Source: Syntrophomonas_B sp035447945 (GTDB lineage: Bacteria; Bacillota; Syntrophomonadia; Syntrophomonadales; Syntrophomonadaceae). From it: a stretch of DNA of 52,003 nucleotides. Each line of letters opens with the position of its first letter. Position 1 is the stretch's first letter. The position numbers were made by a program, and so were the translations under genes. Under the pieces are notes generated by a model. The model worked only from the letters and a program-made list of their open reading frames with translations. It searched no databases and was not told the DNA's origin. Location of the stretch: assembly GCA_035447945.1 (NCBI GenBank), contig DAOTHZ010000005.1, positions 1 to 52,003 on the forward strand, written 5' to 3'. Positions 17,056 to 26,222 of this stretch are shown here, one piece after another.

Positions 17056-17070
17056 CATAAAGGAGAAAAC

Positions 17071-17913
17071 ATGCGGCAGATAAATGTGGACACAATCAGA
17101 CAGGCAGTCAAGGAAATGGTGATGGAAGCCAATACCAGACTGCCGGGAGATCTGCAGGCAGCGCTGGTATCCGCCAAGGAAAAAGAAAGCTCCTCCCGCG
17201 GCCGCCAGATCCTGGAGATCTGCCTGGAGAATGCTGCCCTGGCAGCGTCAGAAGGCATGGCACTGTGTCAGGACACCGGCCTGGTGGTGATTGATCTGGA
17301 AATCGGTCAGGCATTGCAGCTGCTCGGGGGCGATCTGGAAAAGGCCGTTAACCAAGGGGTCAGAGAGGGTTACCTGGCCGGCAGCCTGCGCAAATCGATG
17401 GTCAGCGATCCGCTTCACCGGGTTAATACCGGTGATAATACACCAGCCGTCATACATATTCACATCGTACCGGGAGAAAACTTAAAAATAACGGTTTTGC
17501 CCAAAGGAGCAGGCAGTGAAAACATGGGACAGATGGCCATGCTGAAGCCGGCCCAGGGTGTGGAGGGAGTCAAGGAATTTGTTTTCAGAGTCGTCCGGGA
17601 AGCGGGCGGCAATCCCTGTCCTCCCATCATCGTGGGCGTAGGCATCGGCGGTAACATGGAAAAGGTGGCCTTGCTGGCCAAGCAGGCATTAATGCGGGAA
17701 ATCGGACAGGTCCATCCCGATGCACGGCTGGCCGATCTGGAGGCAGAACTGCTGACAGCAATCAATCAAATGAATATTGGGCCTCAGGGTTTGGGGGGCG
17801 ACACAACGGCGCTGGCAGTGCATATCGAAACCTATCCCACCCATATCGCCTGTCTGCCCGTAGCCGTATGCATTGGATGCCATTCCACCCGTCGTTTGAG
17901 CAGGATTCTGTAA
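17071..17913 (+). CDS. Class I fumarate hydratase, alpha subunit
   Basis: A 280-residue N-terminal half of a two-subunit [4Fe-4S] class I hydro-lyase. Cluster-ligand Cys are in ALCQDTG, NPCPPIIVGVGIGG and CIGCHS; GGDTTALAVHIE and AGSENMGQMAML are also family hallmarks. The enzyme interconverts fumarate and malate; tartrate dehydratase has the same fold, so substrate is inferred. It lies 15 bp after the activase and 15 bp before the beta subunit. Confidence 0.9.
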   Translation: MRQINVDTIRQAVKEMVMEANTRLPGDLQAALVSAKEKESSSRGRQILEICLENAALAASEGMALCQDTGLVVIDLEIGQALQLLGGDLEKAVNQGVREGYLAGSLRKSMVSDPLHRVNTGDNTPAVIHIHIVPGENLKITVLPKGAGSENMGQMAMLKPAQGVEGVKEFVFRVVREAGGNPCPPIIVGVGIGGNMEKVALLAKQALMREIGQVHPDARLADLEAELLTAINQMNIGPQGLGGDTTALAVHIETYPTHIACLPVAVCIGCHSTRRLSRIL

Positions 17914-17928
17914 AAAGGAGAGGGAAGA

Positions 17929-18480
17929 ATGACGAAAATTCTATCAGCCCCGCTAGCCCGGGAAGAGATTGAAGCATTGCAGACCGGGGATGAAGTGCTG
18001 GTTCAGGGAACTGTTTATGCCGCCCGGGATGCTGCCCATCAAAAAATGACCCAGGCATTGGCCAATGGCCAGGGCCTGCCGGTTGACCTGCAAGGACAGA
18101 TTATATACTATGTCGGACCGTGTCCAGCCCCGGAAGGACGGGTGATCGGTTCGGCAGGGCCGACCACCTCCGGAAGAATGGACGTGTATACGCCGCTGTT
18201 GCTGGAACAGGGACTCAAGGCCATGATTGGCAAAGGTCCCCGCAATGAAGAAGTGATCGCCGCCATGCAGGCGCAGGGGGCGGTTTATCTGGCCGCAGTG
18301 GGTGGCGCCGGAGCTTATTTGGCCCAACGCATTATTGCTGCCCAAGTGGTAGCCTACCCGGAACTGGGACCGGAAGCGCTGCTTAAATTGGAGTTCAAGG
18401 ACTTCCCATGTATTGTTGCCATTGATTGTCGAGGCAATAATATTTATGCCGGAAATAGAGAAGAAGGAGCATCTGTATGA
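17929..18480 (+). CDS. Class I fumarate hydratase, beta subunit
   Basis: A 183-residue C-terminal half: LVQGTVYAARDAAHQKM, YYVGPCPAPEGRVIGSAGPTT, and VYLAAVGGAGAYLA, all family motifs. GGAGAGGG precedes the ATG. The end overlaps rph by 4 bp (ATGA), so fumarase and rph are translationally coupled in one operon. Confidence 0.9.
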   Translation: MTKILSAPLAREEIEALQTGDEVLVQGTVYAARDAAHQKMTQALANGQGLPVDLQGQIIYYVGPCPAPEGRVIGSAGPTTSGRMDVYTPLLLEQGLKAMIGKGPRNEEVIAAMQAQGAVYLAAVGGAGAYLAQRIIAAQVVAYPELGPEALLKLEFKDFPCIVAIDCRGNNIYAGNREEGASV

Positions 18481-19202
18481 GCAGACCTGAAGAACGGAAA
18501 AATGATGAATTGCGTCCGGTGCGAATCACCCCGGGATTTGTAAAAAACCCGGACGGTTCAGTTCTCGTCCAGACCGGCAATACCATGGTACTGTGTACAG
18601 CCATGGTGGAGGAAAAGGTTCCCCCTTTTTTAAAAGGCACCGGAACCGGCTGGGTTACGGCTGAATACTCGCTTCTGCCCGCTTCCACCGATACCCGCAG
18701 TCCACGTGAAGCCGGCAAAGGCAAGATTACCGGACGGACCTCGGAGATCCAAAGATTGATTGGCCGCTCGTTGCGGGCGGTAGTCGATTTTCAAGCCTTG
18801 GGAGAGCGGACCATCTGGCTGGACTGTGACGTACTGCAGGCTGACGGAGGGACAAGAACCGCTTCCATAACCGGCAGTTTTGTGGCCTTGTCTCTGGCCG
18901 TGGAAAAATTGCTGGCCAAGGGGACGCTGACGCAGAACCCGATTGTCGATTACCTGGCCGCCACCAGCGTGGGCATTGTCAACGGAGAGGCGCTGTTGGA
19001 TCTGGAGTACGTAGAAGATTCCGCTGCCGAAGTAGATATGAATGTAGTGATGACCGGTCGGGGAGAGTTTGTGGAGATCCAGGGTACGGCGGAAGGAAAA
19101 CCATTCAGCCGTCAGGCAATGGATGAGCTGCTGCAACTGGCGGAAAAAGGAATCAACGAACTGATCAGCCTGCAAAAAAAGATTCTCACCGGGGAGCAGT
19201 AG
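18477..19202 (+). CDS. rph: Ribonuclease PH
   Basis: A 241-residue phosphorolytic 3'-5' exoribonuclease that trims tRNA 3' ends. Recognisable are LRPVRITPGFVKNPDGSVLVQTGNT at the start (cited as segments), WVTAEYSLLP, RTSEIQRLIGRSLRAVVD, DCDVLQADGGTRTASITG and the C-terminal VEIQGTAEG. Full family length. Starts inside the stop of the fumarase beta subunit. Confidence 0.95.
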   Translation: MSRPEERKNDELRPVRITPGFVKNPDGSVLVQTGNTMVLCTAMVEEKVPPFLKGTGTGWVTAEYSLLPASTDTRSPREAGKGKITGRTSEIQRLIGRSLRAVVDFQALGERTIWLDCDVLQADGGTRTASITGSFVALSLAVEKLLAKGTLTQNPIVDYLAATSVGIVNGEALLDLEYVEDSAAEVDMNVVMTGRGEFVEIQGTAEGKPFSRQAMDELLQLAEKGINELISLQKKILTGEQ

Positions 19203-19208
19203 ACAGTC

Positions 19209-19814
19209 ATGAAGACGAAACTTCTAATTGCCAGCCGCAACCAAAAGAAAAAAAATGAACTGCAACAAATTCTGAGTGATTCGGCATTTGCCTTGCTCAG
19301 TCTGGATGATCTGCCGCCGCTGCCTGAAGTAGAGGAAGACGGCGATACGTTTGCCGAAAATGCCATCAAGAAAGCGGTAACAGTGGCCCGACAAACCGGA
19401 CTGCTGACCCTGGCCGATGATTCCGGTCTGGTAGTGGATGCCCTGCAGGGAGAACCGGGAATTTATTCGGCACGTTATGCCGGGCCGGAGGCCAATGATG
19501 AGAAAAACAATCAAAAGTTGCTGTTGGCTTTGCAGGATACGCCTGAGCAAGAACGTACCGCCCGCTTCGTCTGTGTGATCGCCCTGGCGTTTCCCGATGG
19601 CCGGGTTATAACCGTGGAAGGCACCTGTAACGGCAGGATTGACCGACAATCCAGAGGCAGTGAAGGCTTCGGCTATGATCCCCTGTTCGTGCCGGACGGG
19701 TATGAAGAGAGTTTTGCCCAATTGTCAGCCCAGGTCAAGCATTCCATCAGTCATCGCGGCCAGGCGCTGGAGCTGATCAAACCTTATTTGCAGCGGATTA
19801 ACCTGGAGGGATAA
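19209..19814 (+). CDS. rdgB: XTP/dITP pyrophosphatase (HAM1/RdgB)
   Basis: A 201-residue house-cleaning NTPase that removes ITP, dITP and XTP. Motifs: IASRNQKKKNEL (SxNxxK substrate loop), DTFAENAIKKA, TLADDSGLVVDAL, YSARYAG, GFGYDPLFVP and SHRGQAL. It lies 6 bp after rph, as ysnA follows rph in Bacillus. Confidence 0.95.
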   Translation: MKTKLLIASRNQKKKNELQQILSDSAFALLSLDDLPPLPEVEEDGDTFAENAIKKAVTVARQTGLLTLADDSGLVVDALQGEPGIYSARYAGPEANDEKNNQKLLLALQDTPEQERTARFVCVIALAFPDGRVITVEGTCNGRIDRQSRGSEGFGYDPLFVPDGYEESFAQLSAQVKHSISHRGQALELIKPYLQRINLEG

Positions 19815-19815
19815 A

Positions 19816-20289
19816 ATGCTGATTGCAGTCGTGGCTGATACCCACGGTGAAACAGACGGCGTTTGCCAACATTTAAAACAATGGAAACCGGATCGGCTGA
19901 TATTTGCCGGAGATTATTACCGGGATGGAGAGAAGATTGCACAGGCTTTGCAAATCCCCTATCACGGAGTCAGGGGCAATTGCGACCGCCATGATCCCCG
20001 CGCCCGGGATGAAGAAATCATTGAGATCGAGAAGAAAAAATTCTATGTCCTGCACGGTCATCTCTATGGTGTCAAACAAAGTATCAGCCGGCTGTATTAT
20101 CGGGCCTTGGAAATCGAAGCCGAGGTTGTGATTTATGGTCATACCCATGACGCCCACCTTGAACAAATTGATTCGCTGTGGATGATTAATCCCGGCAGTG
20201 CCAGCCGCCCTAGATTTGACAGTCGTGGCAGCTATGTATTGATCGACTTGCAGTCAGAGTCTCTTTTGCCTCGATTGGTGAAAATGTAA
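19816..20289 (+). CDS. YfcE/YsnB-family metallophosphoesterase
   Basis: A 157-residue calcineurin-like phosphoesterase with VVADTHG, FAGDYYRDG, VRGNCDRHD, VLHGHLYG and YGHTHDAH metal-binding motifs. It begins 1 bp after the rdgB stop and corresponds to Bacillus YsnB at the same place. Physiological substrate unknown. Confidence 0.9.
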   Translation: MLIAVVADTHGETDGVCQHLKQWKPDRLIFAGDYYRDGEKIAQALQIPYHGVRGNCDRHDPRARDEEIIEIEKKKFYVLHGHLYGVKQSISRLYYRALEIEAEVVIYGHTHDAHLEQIDSLWMINPGSASRPRFDSRGSYVLIDLQSESLLPRLVKM

Positions 20290-20385
20290 AAAATATTTTC
20301 AAAAATGATGGTAACTTTTTTATAGATGCGGGATGATAATGGTATGGGCAATTCATGCCCGGCTTAATCAAAGGAGGATGACACG

Positions 20386-21489
20386 TTGAAACAAACCGCT
20401 CTCATATCAATGCACCGCAAATATCAGGGCAAATTAATTGATTTTGGAGGATGGGAACTTCCCGTACAGTATGCAGGCATTCTCAAGGAACACCACATGG
20501 TCAGGCAGAAGGCAGGTCTTTTTGATGTTTCCCACATGGGGGAGATCGAAGTCAAAGGTGACGGGGCCGAAGATTTCGTTCAGAAACTGGTCACCAACAA
20601 CGTCAAAATGATGGCCGACGGCGAAGTCATCTATACTCCGATGTGCTATCCCCATGGAGGCGTGGTCGATGACCTTTTGGTCTACCGCTATTCTCCCCAA
20701 CATTATTTCCTGGTGGTCAATGCTGCCAATACCGACAAGGATTATGACTGGATTAAAAGCAACTGCCCGTCCAGCCTTGCTTGCAGCAATGTCTCCAGCC
20801 AATATGCCCAACTGGCGGTGCAAGGTCCGCAAGCCCAGGAGATCCTGCAGAAGCTAACGAATGATGATCTGGAGCAGATCGAGTTTTTCCATTTTGTGCC
20901 GGCAATGCAGATCGCCGGGATTTCCTGCCTGATTTCCCGGACCGGATATACCGGTGAGGATGGCTTTGAATTGTACGTTGCTCCCGGACAGGCTGAACAA
21001 CTATGGGAAGCCGTACTGCAAGCCGGCGGCGAGGAGATTGCTCCCATCGGATTGGGGGCGCGTGATACGCTGCGATTTGAAGCCAAACTGCCGCTTTACG
21101 GACAGGAGATTGATCAGGATATCAATCCGCTGGAAGCCAAACTGGGGTATTTTGTGAAATTGGACAACGATGATTTTATTGGCCGTGATGTCTTGCGCCA
21201 AGTAAAAGAAAATAAACCGGCCCGCACCCAGGTTGAGTTTGTCATGGTGGGCAAAGGCATTCCCCGTTCCCATTATGAAGTGCAAAAAGACGGACAAAAA
21301 ATTGGCTGGGTCACCAGCGGGGGTTATTCTCCCACGCTTGACAAAAATATCGGTCTGGCGCTCATCGACAATCGCGGTTATAAAAACGGCGAACAGATCG
21401 ATATTATAATCCGGGATAAACCTGTTGCGGCACAGATTGGCGAGGGACTCTTTTATCGGAAAAAAACCAAACCCAAAAGCAAAGCGTAA
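20386..21489 (+). CDS. gcvT: Glycine cleavage system T protein (aminomethyltransferase)
   Basis: A 367-residue aminomethyltransferase that moves the methylene group from lipoyl-H protein to tetrahydrofolate and releases ammonia. Motifs: IDFGGWELPVQY, GLFDVSHMGEIEV, CYPHGGVVDDLLVYR, RTGYTGEDGFELYV, LGARDTLRFEAKLPLYGQEI, and TSGGYSPTLDKNIGLALI. It uses a TTG start with AAGGAGG 8 nt upstream; the ATG at 20379 runs into TGA. The 96-bp upstream gap has only a weak GGGCA/TGCCC hairpin, no glycine riboswitch. First gene of the gcv operon. Confidence 0.95.
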   Translation: MKQTALISMHRKYQGKLIDFGGWELPVQYAGILKEHHMVRQKAGLFDVSHMGEIEVKGDGAEDFVQKLVTNNVKMMADGEVIYTPMCYPHGGVVDDLLVYRYSPQHYFLVVNAANTDKDYDWIKSNCPSSLACSNVSSQYAQLAVQGPQAQEILQKLTNDDLEQIEFFHFVPAMQIAGISCLISRTGYTGEDGFELYVAPGQAEQLWEAVLQAGGEEIAPIGLGARDTLRFEAKLPLYGQEIDQDINPLEAKLGYFVKLDNDDFIGRDVLRQVKENKPARTQVEFVMVGKGIPRSHYEVQKDGQKIGWVTSGGYSPTLDKNIGLALIDNRGYKNGEQIDIIIRDKPVAAQIGEGLFYRKKTKPKSKA

Positions 21490-21531
21490 GCAGCTGGTCC
21501 TGAAAAGCAAAAAACAAGGAGGAAGATCACG

Positions 21532-21927
21532 ATGAACATTCCGGAAAATCTGTATTATTCAAACGAACATGAATGGGTACGCGTGGAAGGCGAAAATGCT
21601 TATATCGGCATCACTGATTTTGCCCAGGAACATTTGGGTGACATCGTATTTGTTGAACTGCCTGAGCCGGACACGGATGTTTCCGCCGGCGAACAAGTTG
21701 GCGTCATTGAGTCGGTCAAAGCAGTTTCATCCATGTTCAGCCCGGTCAGCGGTACCATTGCAGAGATTAATGAAGCGCTGGAAGATACCCCGGAATTATT
21801 AAATGAAGACCCTTATCAAAATCATATCCTGGTTGTCAGAATGAGCGATCCGGACGACCTGGATGCGCTGCTTACCCCGGTAAAATATGCCCAGCTCTGT
21901 GAAGAAGAGGAGCGAGGAGGCAAATAA
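21532..21927 (+). CDS. gcvH: Glycine cleavage system H protein
   Basis: A 131-residue lipoyl carrier. YYSNEHEWVRVEG, ITDFAQEHLGDIVFVELPE, and the lipoylation lysine in VGVIESVKAVS are present. AAGGAGGA lies before the ATG. Lipoylation probably depends on the lplA gene at 26223. Confidence 0.95.
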   Translation: MNIPENLYYSNEHEWVRVEGENAYIGITDFAQEHLGDIVFVELPEPDTDVSAGEQVGVIESVKAVSSMFSPVSGTIAEINEALEDTPELLNEDPYQNHILVVRMSDPDDLDALLTPVKYAQLCEEEERGGK

Positions 21928-21928
21928 C

Positions 21929-23248
21929 ATGGCCTATACACCAAATTCACAGCGGGTTGCCGAGGAAATGCTGCACAGCATCGGCCTGGAAAGCATGGAT
22001 GAATTATTTGCTGATATCCCCCGCGAAGTCAAATTGGATCAGCTCTTAAACCTGGCGCCCGGTCTCGGCGAGATCGAGCTGCGTCAATACATGCAGACAC
22101 TGGCCGGCCGCAACCTCAATGTTGATCAGTACCCCTGCTTTTTGGGGGCGGGTGCTTATGATCATTTTGTTCCGGCCGTGGTGGACCAGATCCTGCAGCG
22201 TTCGGAGTTTTATACTTCCTACACGCCCTATCAGCCGGAAATAAGCCAGGGAATTTTACAGGCCATATTCGAATATCAGACCCTGATCTGTCAGTTAACC
22301 GGCATGGAAGTCTCCAATGCCTCCATGTATGATGCCGGTACGGCATTGGCGGAAGCCTGCCTGATGGCCTGTGAGGCCAGTAAAAGAAAGCAGATTCTGG
22401 TGCCGGAAACGATCCATCCTGAGTATCAAAAAATTATGGATACCTACAGCATTTCCGGCAAAATGAACTGCCAGGCGGTACCGGGACGCAACGGAGTTAC
22501 GGATGTTGAACAAATCCTGGCCCTGATTGACAAGGAGACAGCGGCGGTGGTTCTCCAAACGCCCAACTTTTTCGGCAATCTGGAGGAAATTGAAAGAATT
22601 GAACAGGCCATCCATCAGCAAAAGGGATTGCTGATCATGGTGGTTGATCCGATTTCTCTGGGGATATTAAAATCGCCGGGTGAGTACAGGGCAGATATTG
22701 TGGTGGGCGAAGGACAAGCGCTGGGCAACGGTTTGAATTTTGGGGGACCATACCTGGGATTTATGGCCAGCAGCAAGAAATATATGCGCAAGCTGCCTGG
22801 TCGAATTGTGGGGCAGACGCTTGATTTTAAAGGCCGCAGAGCCTTTGTGCTGACCTTGCAGGCGCGCGAGCAGCATATCCGCCGCGAGCAAGCTTCCTCC
22901 AATATTTGTTCCAATCAGGCGTTAAATGCCCTGGCGGCCAGCATTTACCTTTCCATGGTCGGGGCGCAGGGACTTCGGATGATTGCGGAGCGCTGTCATC
23001 AACTGGCCGTTTATGCCAGCAATGAATTTGCTAAAATCGGTTTGTCGTTGCAATATGACCAGCCTTTCTTCAAGGAATTTGCCCTAAAGGTCAAGGAGCC
23101 CGGTCGCGTGAACCGTCTGTTGCTGGACAATGGCATCATCGGCGGCTACGAACTTGAAGATGCGCTCTTGCTGGCTTTTACGGAAAAACGCAGCCGGATG
23201 GAAATTGACCGCCTGGTTGCTCTGATCGGAGGGGTTGAACATGAATAA
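21929..23248 (+). CDS. gcvPA: Glycine dehydrogenase (decarboxylating) subunit 1
   Basis: A 439-residue P1 half of the split P protein, which decarboxylates glycine and loads aminomethyl onto GcvH. Typical are YTPYQPEISQGILQ, GMEVSNASMYDAGTALAEA, and AREQHIRREQASSNICSNQAL. ATG 21929 with GAGGAGG upstream is chosen over an in-frame start at 21887 that lies within gcvH. It overlaps gcvPB by 8 bp. Confidence 0.95.
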   Translation: MAYTPNSQRVAEEMLHSIGLESMDELFADIPREVKLDQLLNLAPGLGEIELRQYMQTLAGRNLNVDQYPCFLGAGAYDHFVPAVVDQILQRSEFYTSYTPYQPEISQGILQAIFEYQTLICQLTGMEVSNASMYDAGTALAEACLMACEASKRKQILVPETIHPEYQKIMDTYSISGKMNCQAVPGRNGVTDVEQILALIDKETAAVVLQTPNFFGNLEEIERIEQAIHQQKGLLIMVVDPISLGILKSPGEYRADIVVGEGQALGNGLNFGGPYLGFMASSKKYMRKLPGRIVGQTLDFKGRRAFVLTLQAREQHIRREQASSNICSNQALNALAASIYLSMVGAQGLRMIAERCHQLAVYASNEFAKIGLSLQYDQPFFKEFALKVKEPGRVNRLLLDNGIIGGYELEDALLLAFTEKRSRMEIDRLVALIGGVEHE

Positions 23249-24695
23249 AATTCTATTTGAAAAGAATCAACCCGGCAGCAATGGGTTCTCGTTGCCTCCG
23301 CTTGATTTTCCAGCAGATGCATTGTCCTCCACCATACCGGCAGCGTTTCTGCGTCAGGCCGAGCTTGATCTGCCGGAATTAAGTGAAGTGGAAGTGGTCC
23401 GTCATTTTACTGCTTTGTCACATCGGGCCTACGGGGTGGATGACGGCTTTTATCCATTGGGTTCCTGTACAATGAAATACAACCCCAAGATTAATGAATG
23501 GGCGGCACGCCTGCCCGGACTGGCGGCCATCCATCCTTATCAGGCGCAAGAGACGGTGCAAGGCGCCCTGGAGATACTATACAAGGCCGATAAAGCCTTC
23601 AGTGAAATCGCCGGCATGGATCGCTTTACTCTGCAGCCCGCGGCCGGGGCGCATGGAGAGCTGACCGGCGTAATGATCATCAAAGCCTATCACCGCCATC
23701 ACGGCGACGAACAGCGTACCCGCATGCTGGTGCCTGACTCCGCCCATGGCACCAATCCTGCCACCGCCAACATGGTCGGATACGAAGTGGTGGAGATCAA
23801 ATCCAATGATCTGGGACTGGTGGATCTGGACGATCTGCGCAGCAAAATGAACCGGGAAACGGCCGGACTGATGCTGACCAATCCCAATACATTAGGCCTT
23901 TTTGAACAGGATATCCAGGCCATTGCCGAAATCGTGCATGAACAGGGCGGCTTGTTGTATTATGACGGTGCCAATCTCAATGCCATTGCCGGGGTCGCGC
24001 GTCCGGGCGATATGGGGTTTGACGTCGTCCATTTTAACCTGCACAAAACCTTTTCCACGCCCCATGGCGGAGGAGGACCAGGTTCCGGACCAGTGGGTGT
24101 AAAAGAGCACTTGAGCGCCTTCCTGCCGGCTCCCCTGGTGGAATGCCAGGACGGCAGGTATTGGCTTGATGATGACCGGCCTTTGTCGATCGGTCGGGTG
24201 AAAGAATTCTACGGAAATTTTAGTGTAATCGTCAAAGCATATTGCTATCTTCTTACCCTGGGGGCAGCAGGGCTGCGTTCAGCCAGCGAACATGCCGTGC
24301 TGAATGCCAACTATCTGCGCCACCATCTGGCCAGTGACTACCAAATTCCCTTCAATCGTTTGTGCAAACACGAATTTGTCGCTACCAGTCAAAATCAAAT
24401 GGAAGCGGCGCATATTTCAACTCTTGATATTGCCAAGCGCCTGATGGATTACGGTTACCATCCTCCCACGGTCTACTTCCCGCTGATTGTCAAAGAAGCG
24501 ATGATGATCGAACCTACGGAAACGGAAAGCCGTGAGAGACTGGATGAATTTATTGAAGCTCTGCGCAGCATTGCTCGAGAAGCCCGGGAGAATCCGGAGA
24601 TGGTCAAAAATGCTCCCCACAACACCGTGATCGTAAGGGTGGACGAAGTTGCCGCTGCGCGTCATCCATTGGTCAAATGGGAGGCAGAAGCGTGA
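23241..24695 (+). CDS. gcvPB: Glycine dehydrogenase (decarboxylating) subunit 2
   Basis: A 484-residue P2 half carrying the PLP lysine in VVHFNLHKTFSTPHGGGGPG. Other motifs: FYPLGSCTMKYNPK, LQPAAGAHGELTG, DSAHGTNPATA, MLTNPNTLGLFE. ATG 23241 is 6 nt after GGAGGGG; the stop overlaps the lpdA start by the GTGA tetranucleotide. Confidence 0.95.
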   Translation: MNKILFEKNQPGSNGFSLPPLDFPADALSSTIPAAFLRQAELDLPELSEVEVVRHFTALSHRAYGVDDGFYPLGSCTMKYNPKINEWAARLPGLAAIHPYQAQETVQGALEILYKADKAFSEIAGMDRFTLQPAAGAHGELTGVMIIKAYHRHHGDEQRTRMLVPDSAHGTNPATANMVGYEVVEIKSNDLGLVDLDDLRSKMNRETAGLMLTNPNTLGLFEQDIQAIAEIVHEQGGLLYYDGANLNAIAGVARPGDMGFDVVHFNLHKTFSTPHGGGGPGSGPVGVKEHLSAFLPAPLVECQDGRYWLDDDRPLSIGRVKEFYGNFSVIVKAYCYLLTLGAAGLRSASEHAVLNANYLRHHLASDYQIPFNRLCKHEFVATSQNQMEAAHISTLDIAKRLMDYGYHPPTVYFPLIVKEAMMIEPTETESRERLDEFIEALRSIAREARENPEMVKNAPHNTVIVRVDEVAAARHPLVKWEAEA

Positions 24696-26071
24696 AGGAT
24701 CTTTTGATCATTGGCGGGGGACCGGGTGGCTATGTAGCCGCAATCCGTGCCCGTCAACTGGGGATGGAGGTCAGCCTGTTCGAACACGACAAACTGGGCG
24801 GAACCTGCCTGAATCGAGGTTGCATCCCCACCAAGGCTTACTATAAAAACGCTGAAGTTCTGCGGACCATGCAGCACCTGAGCGAATATAGCATCCGCTG
24901 CATGGATGTGCAGTTCAATCTGGCGCTGGCTAAAGAACGCAAGGACGGGATTGTCAACAAGCTGGTGACCGGCGTGGAAGGGCTGCTGCAGGCCAACGGG
25001 GTTGAAGTCATCACCGGCCATGCCGAAATCATCGCTCCATCCGCTGTTCGGGCCAACGGAAAAGAATATACCGGCCAGAGAATTTTGATCGCCAGCGGCT
25101 CTGAAGCTGCGCGCCCGCCCCTTCCCGGTATCGACCTGCCCGGTGTGGTGACCAGCACAGAACTGCTCGAGCGGGAAGAGATGCCGGCGCAAATGGTCAT
25201 TATCGGTGCCGGGGTGGTAGGCCTGGAACTGGCTTGTATATTCAACTCCTTTGGGAGCCGCGTAACCGTTCTCGAGGCAGCAGATCATATCCTGGGAACG
25301 CTGGACAGCGAACTGGTCAAAAGAATGAATGTGTTTTTAAAAAGACAGGGGATCGACCTTCATACCTCCTGCCGGATTGAGGAGATTCAGTCAGGGCAGG
25401 ATCAATTGATGGTCCTTGCGCAAGGCAAACGAGACCGTGTACGGGTCGAGGCAGATCTGGTACTGGTCGCCGCCGGCAGAAAAGCCGCCACCCAGGGGTT
25501 GTATCTGGATGAGCTGGGCATTGTCAATGAGCGAGGGTTTATTCGGGTTGACGAGAACTTTGAGAGCAGTGTCAAAGGGATTTATGCCATCGGGGATGTG
25601 ATTGGCGGGCAGATGCTGGCCCACGTTGCTTCGGAGGAAGCCGTGGTGGCAGTCGAGCGCATGTCCGGCATTGACAGTCAGGTGGCCTATCATGCCGTCC
25701 CTGCCTGTATTTTTACCTTTCCGGAAATCGCTGCGGTGGGCATGAGCGAGGAGCAAGCCAAACAAGCCGAAATTGCTTATAAAGTGGGTAAATTTCAATT
25801 TGCAGCCAACGGCAAAGCCATGACCATGAGTGAAACCGATGGTCTGGTCAAAGTCATCGCGGATCAGGAAGAACGGATCATTGGGGTCCACATTCTGGGT
25901 CCGCATGCTTCTGATTTGATCCTGGAGGCTACGCTGATGGTCAAGAACCACATGCAGTGGGAAGAAATCCGCGGGACCATCCACCCCCATCCAACCTTGG
26001 GAGAGAGTCTGGCCGAGGCAATTCTTGACCTTAAAGGAGAAGCAATTCATCTGCTGCCGCGCCGCAAATAA
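24692..26071 (+). CDS. lpdA: Dihydrolipoyl dehydrogenase (glycine cleavage L protein)
   Basis: A 459-residue FAD disulfide oxidoreductase that reoxidises dihydrolipoyl-GcvH with NAD+. It has an FAD-binding LLIIGGGPGGYVAA, the redox-active disulfide GGTCLNRGCIPTK, a second Rossmann VIIGAGVVGLELA, YAIGDVIGG and the C-terminal HPHPTLGES with the active-site His. GTG 24692 overlapping the gcvPB stop is chosen, with GGGAGG upstream; the in-frame ATG at 24677 would place the ribosome site inside the gene. Last gene of the gcv operon, followed by a strong terminator. Confidence 0.93.
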   Translation: MKDLLIIGGGPGGYVAAIRARQLGMEVSLFEHDKLGGTCLNRGCIPTKAYYKNAEVLRTMQHLSEYSIRCMDVQFNLALAKERKDGIVNKLVTGVEGLLQANGVEVITGHAEIIAPSAVRANGKEYTGQRILIASGSEAARPPLPGIDLPGVVTSTELLEREEMPAQMVIIGAGVVGLELACIFNSFGSRVTVLEAADHILGTLDSELVKRMNVFLKRQGIDLHTSCRIEEIQSGQDQLMVLAQGKRDRVRVEADLVLVAAGRKAATQGLYLDELGIVNERGFIRVDENFESSVKGIYAIGDVIGGQMLAHVASEEAVVAVERMSGIDSQVAYHAVPACIFTFPEIAAVGMSEEQAKQAEIAYKVGKFQFAANGKAMTMSETDGLVKVIADQEERIIGVHILGPHASDLILEATLMVKNHMQWEEIRGTIHPHPTLGESLAEAILDLKGEAIHLLPRRK

Positions 26072-26103
26072 GCTGGCGAAAGCGATGTAAAATGGTTTTA
26101 ATC

Positions 26104-26128
26104 AAGGCGGGAATGACTCCCGCCTTTT
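26104..26128 (+). terminator. Terminator of gcv operon
   Basis: AAGGCGGGA pairs with TCCCGCCTT around ATGAC and ends in TTTT. Confidence 0.93.
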
Positions 26129-26136
26129 GTTATAAT
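26128..26136 (+). promoter_or_regulatory. Extended -10 promoter for lplA
   Basis: TGT-TATAAT begins within the T-tract of the gcv terminator, about 87 bp upstream of lplA. The -35 position falls in the terminator stem and shows no consensus, consistent with an extended -10 promoter. Confidence 0.5.
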
Positions 26137-26222
26137 GAAAGACAAGGTCAACACGTCCGAATCAACAGGAAAATTTAGGCTGTATCGGCAGTGTTTCATA
26201 AGTATTTTCGGCGGAGGTAAAG

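Noticed and set aside
20290..20385. Glycine riboswitch before gcvT
   Set aside because: The gap is 96 bp and lacks the conserved aptamer cores; only a weak hairpin is present.
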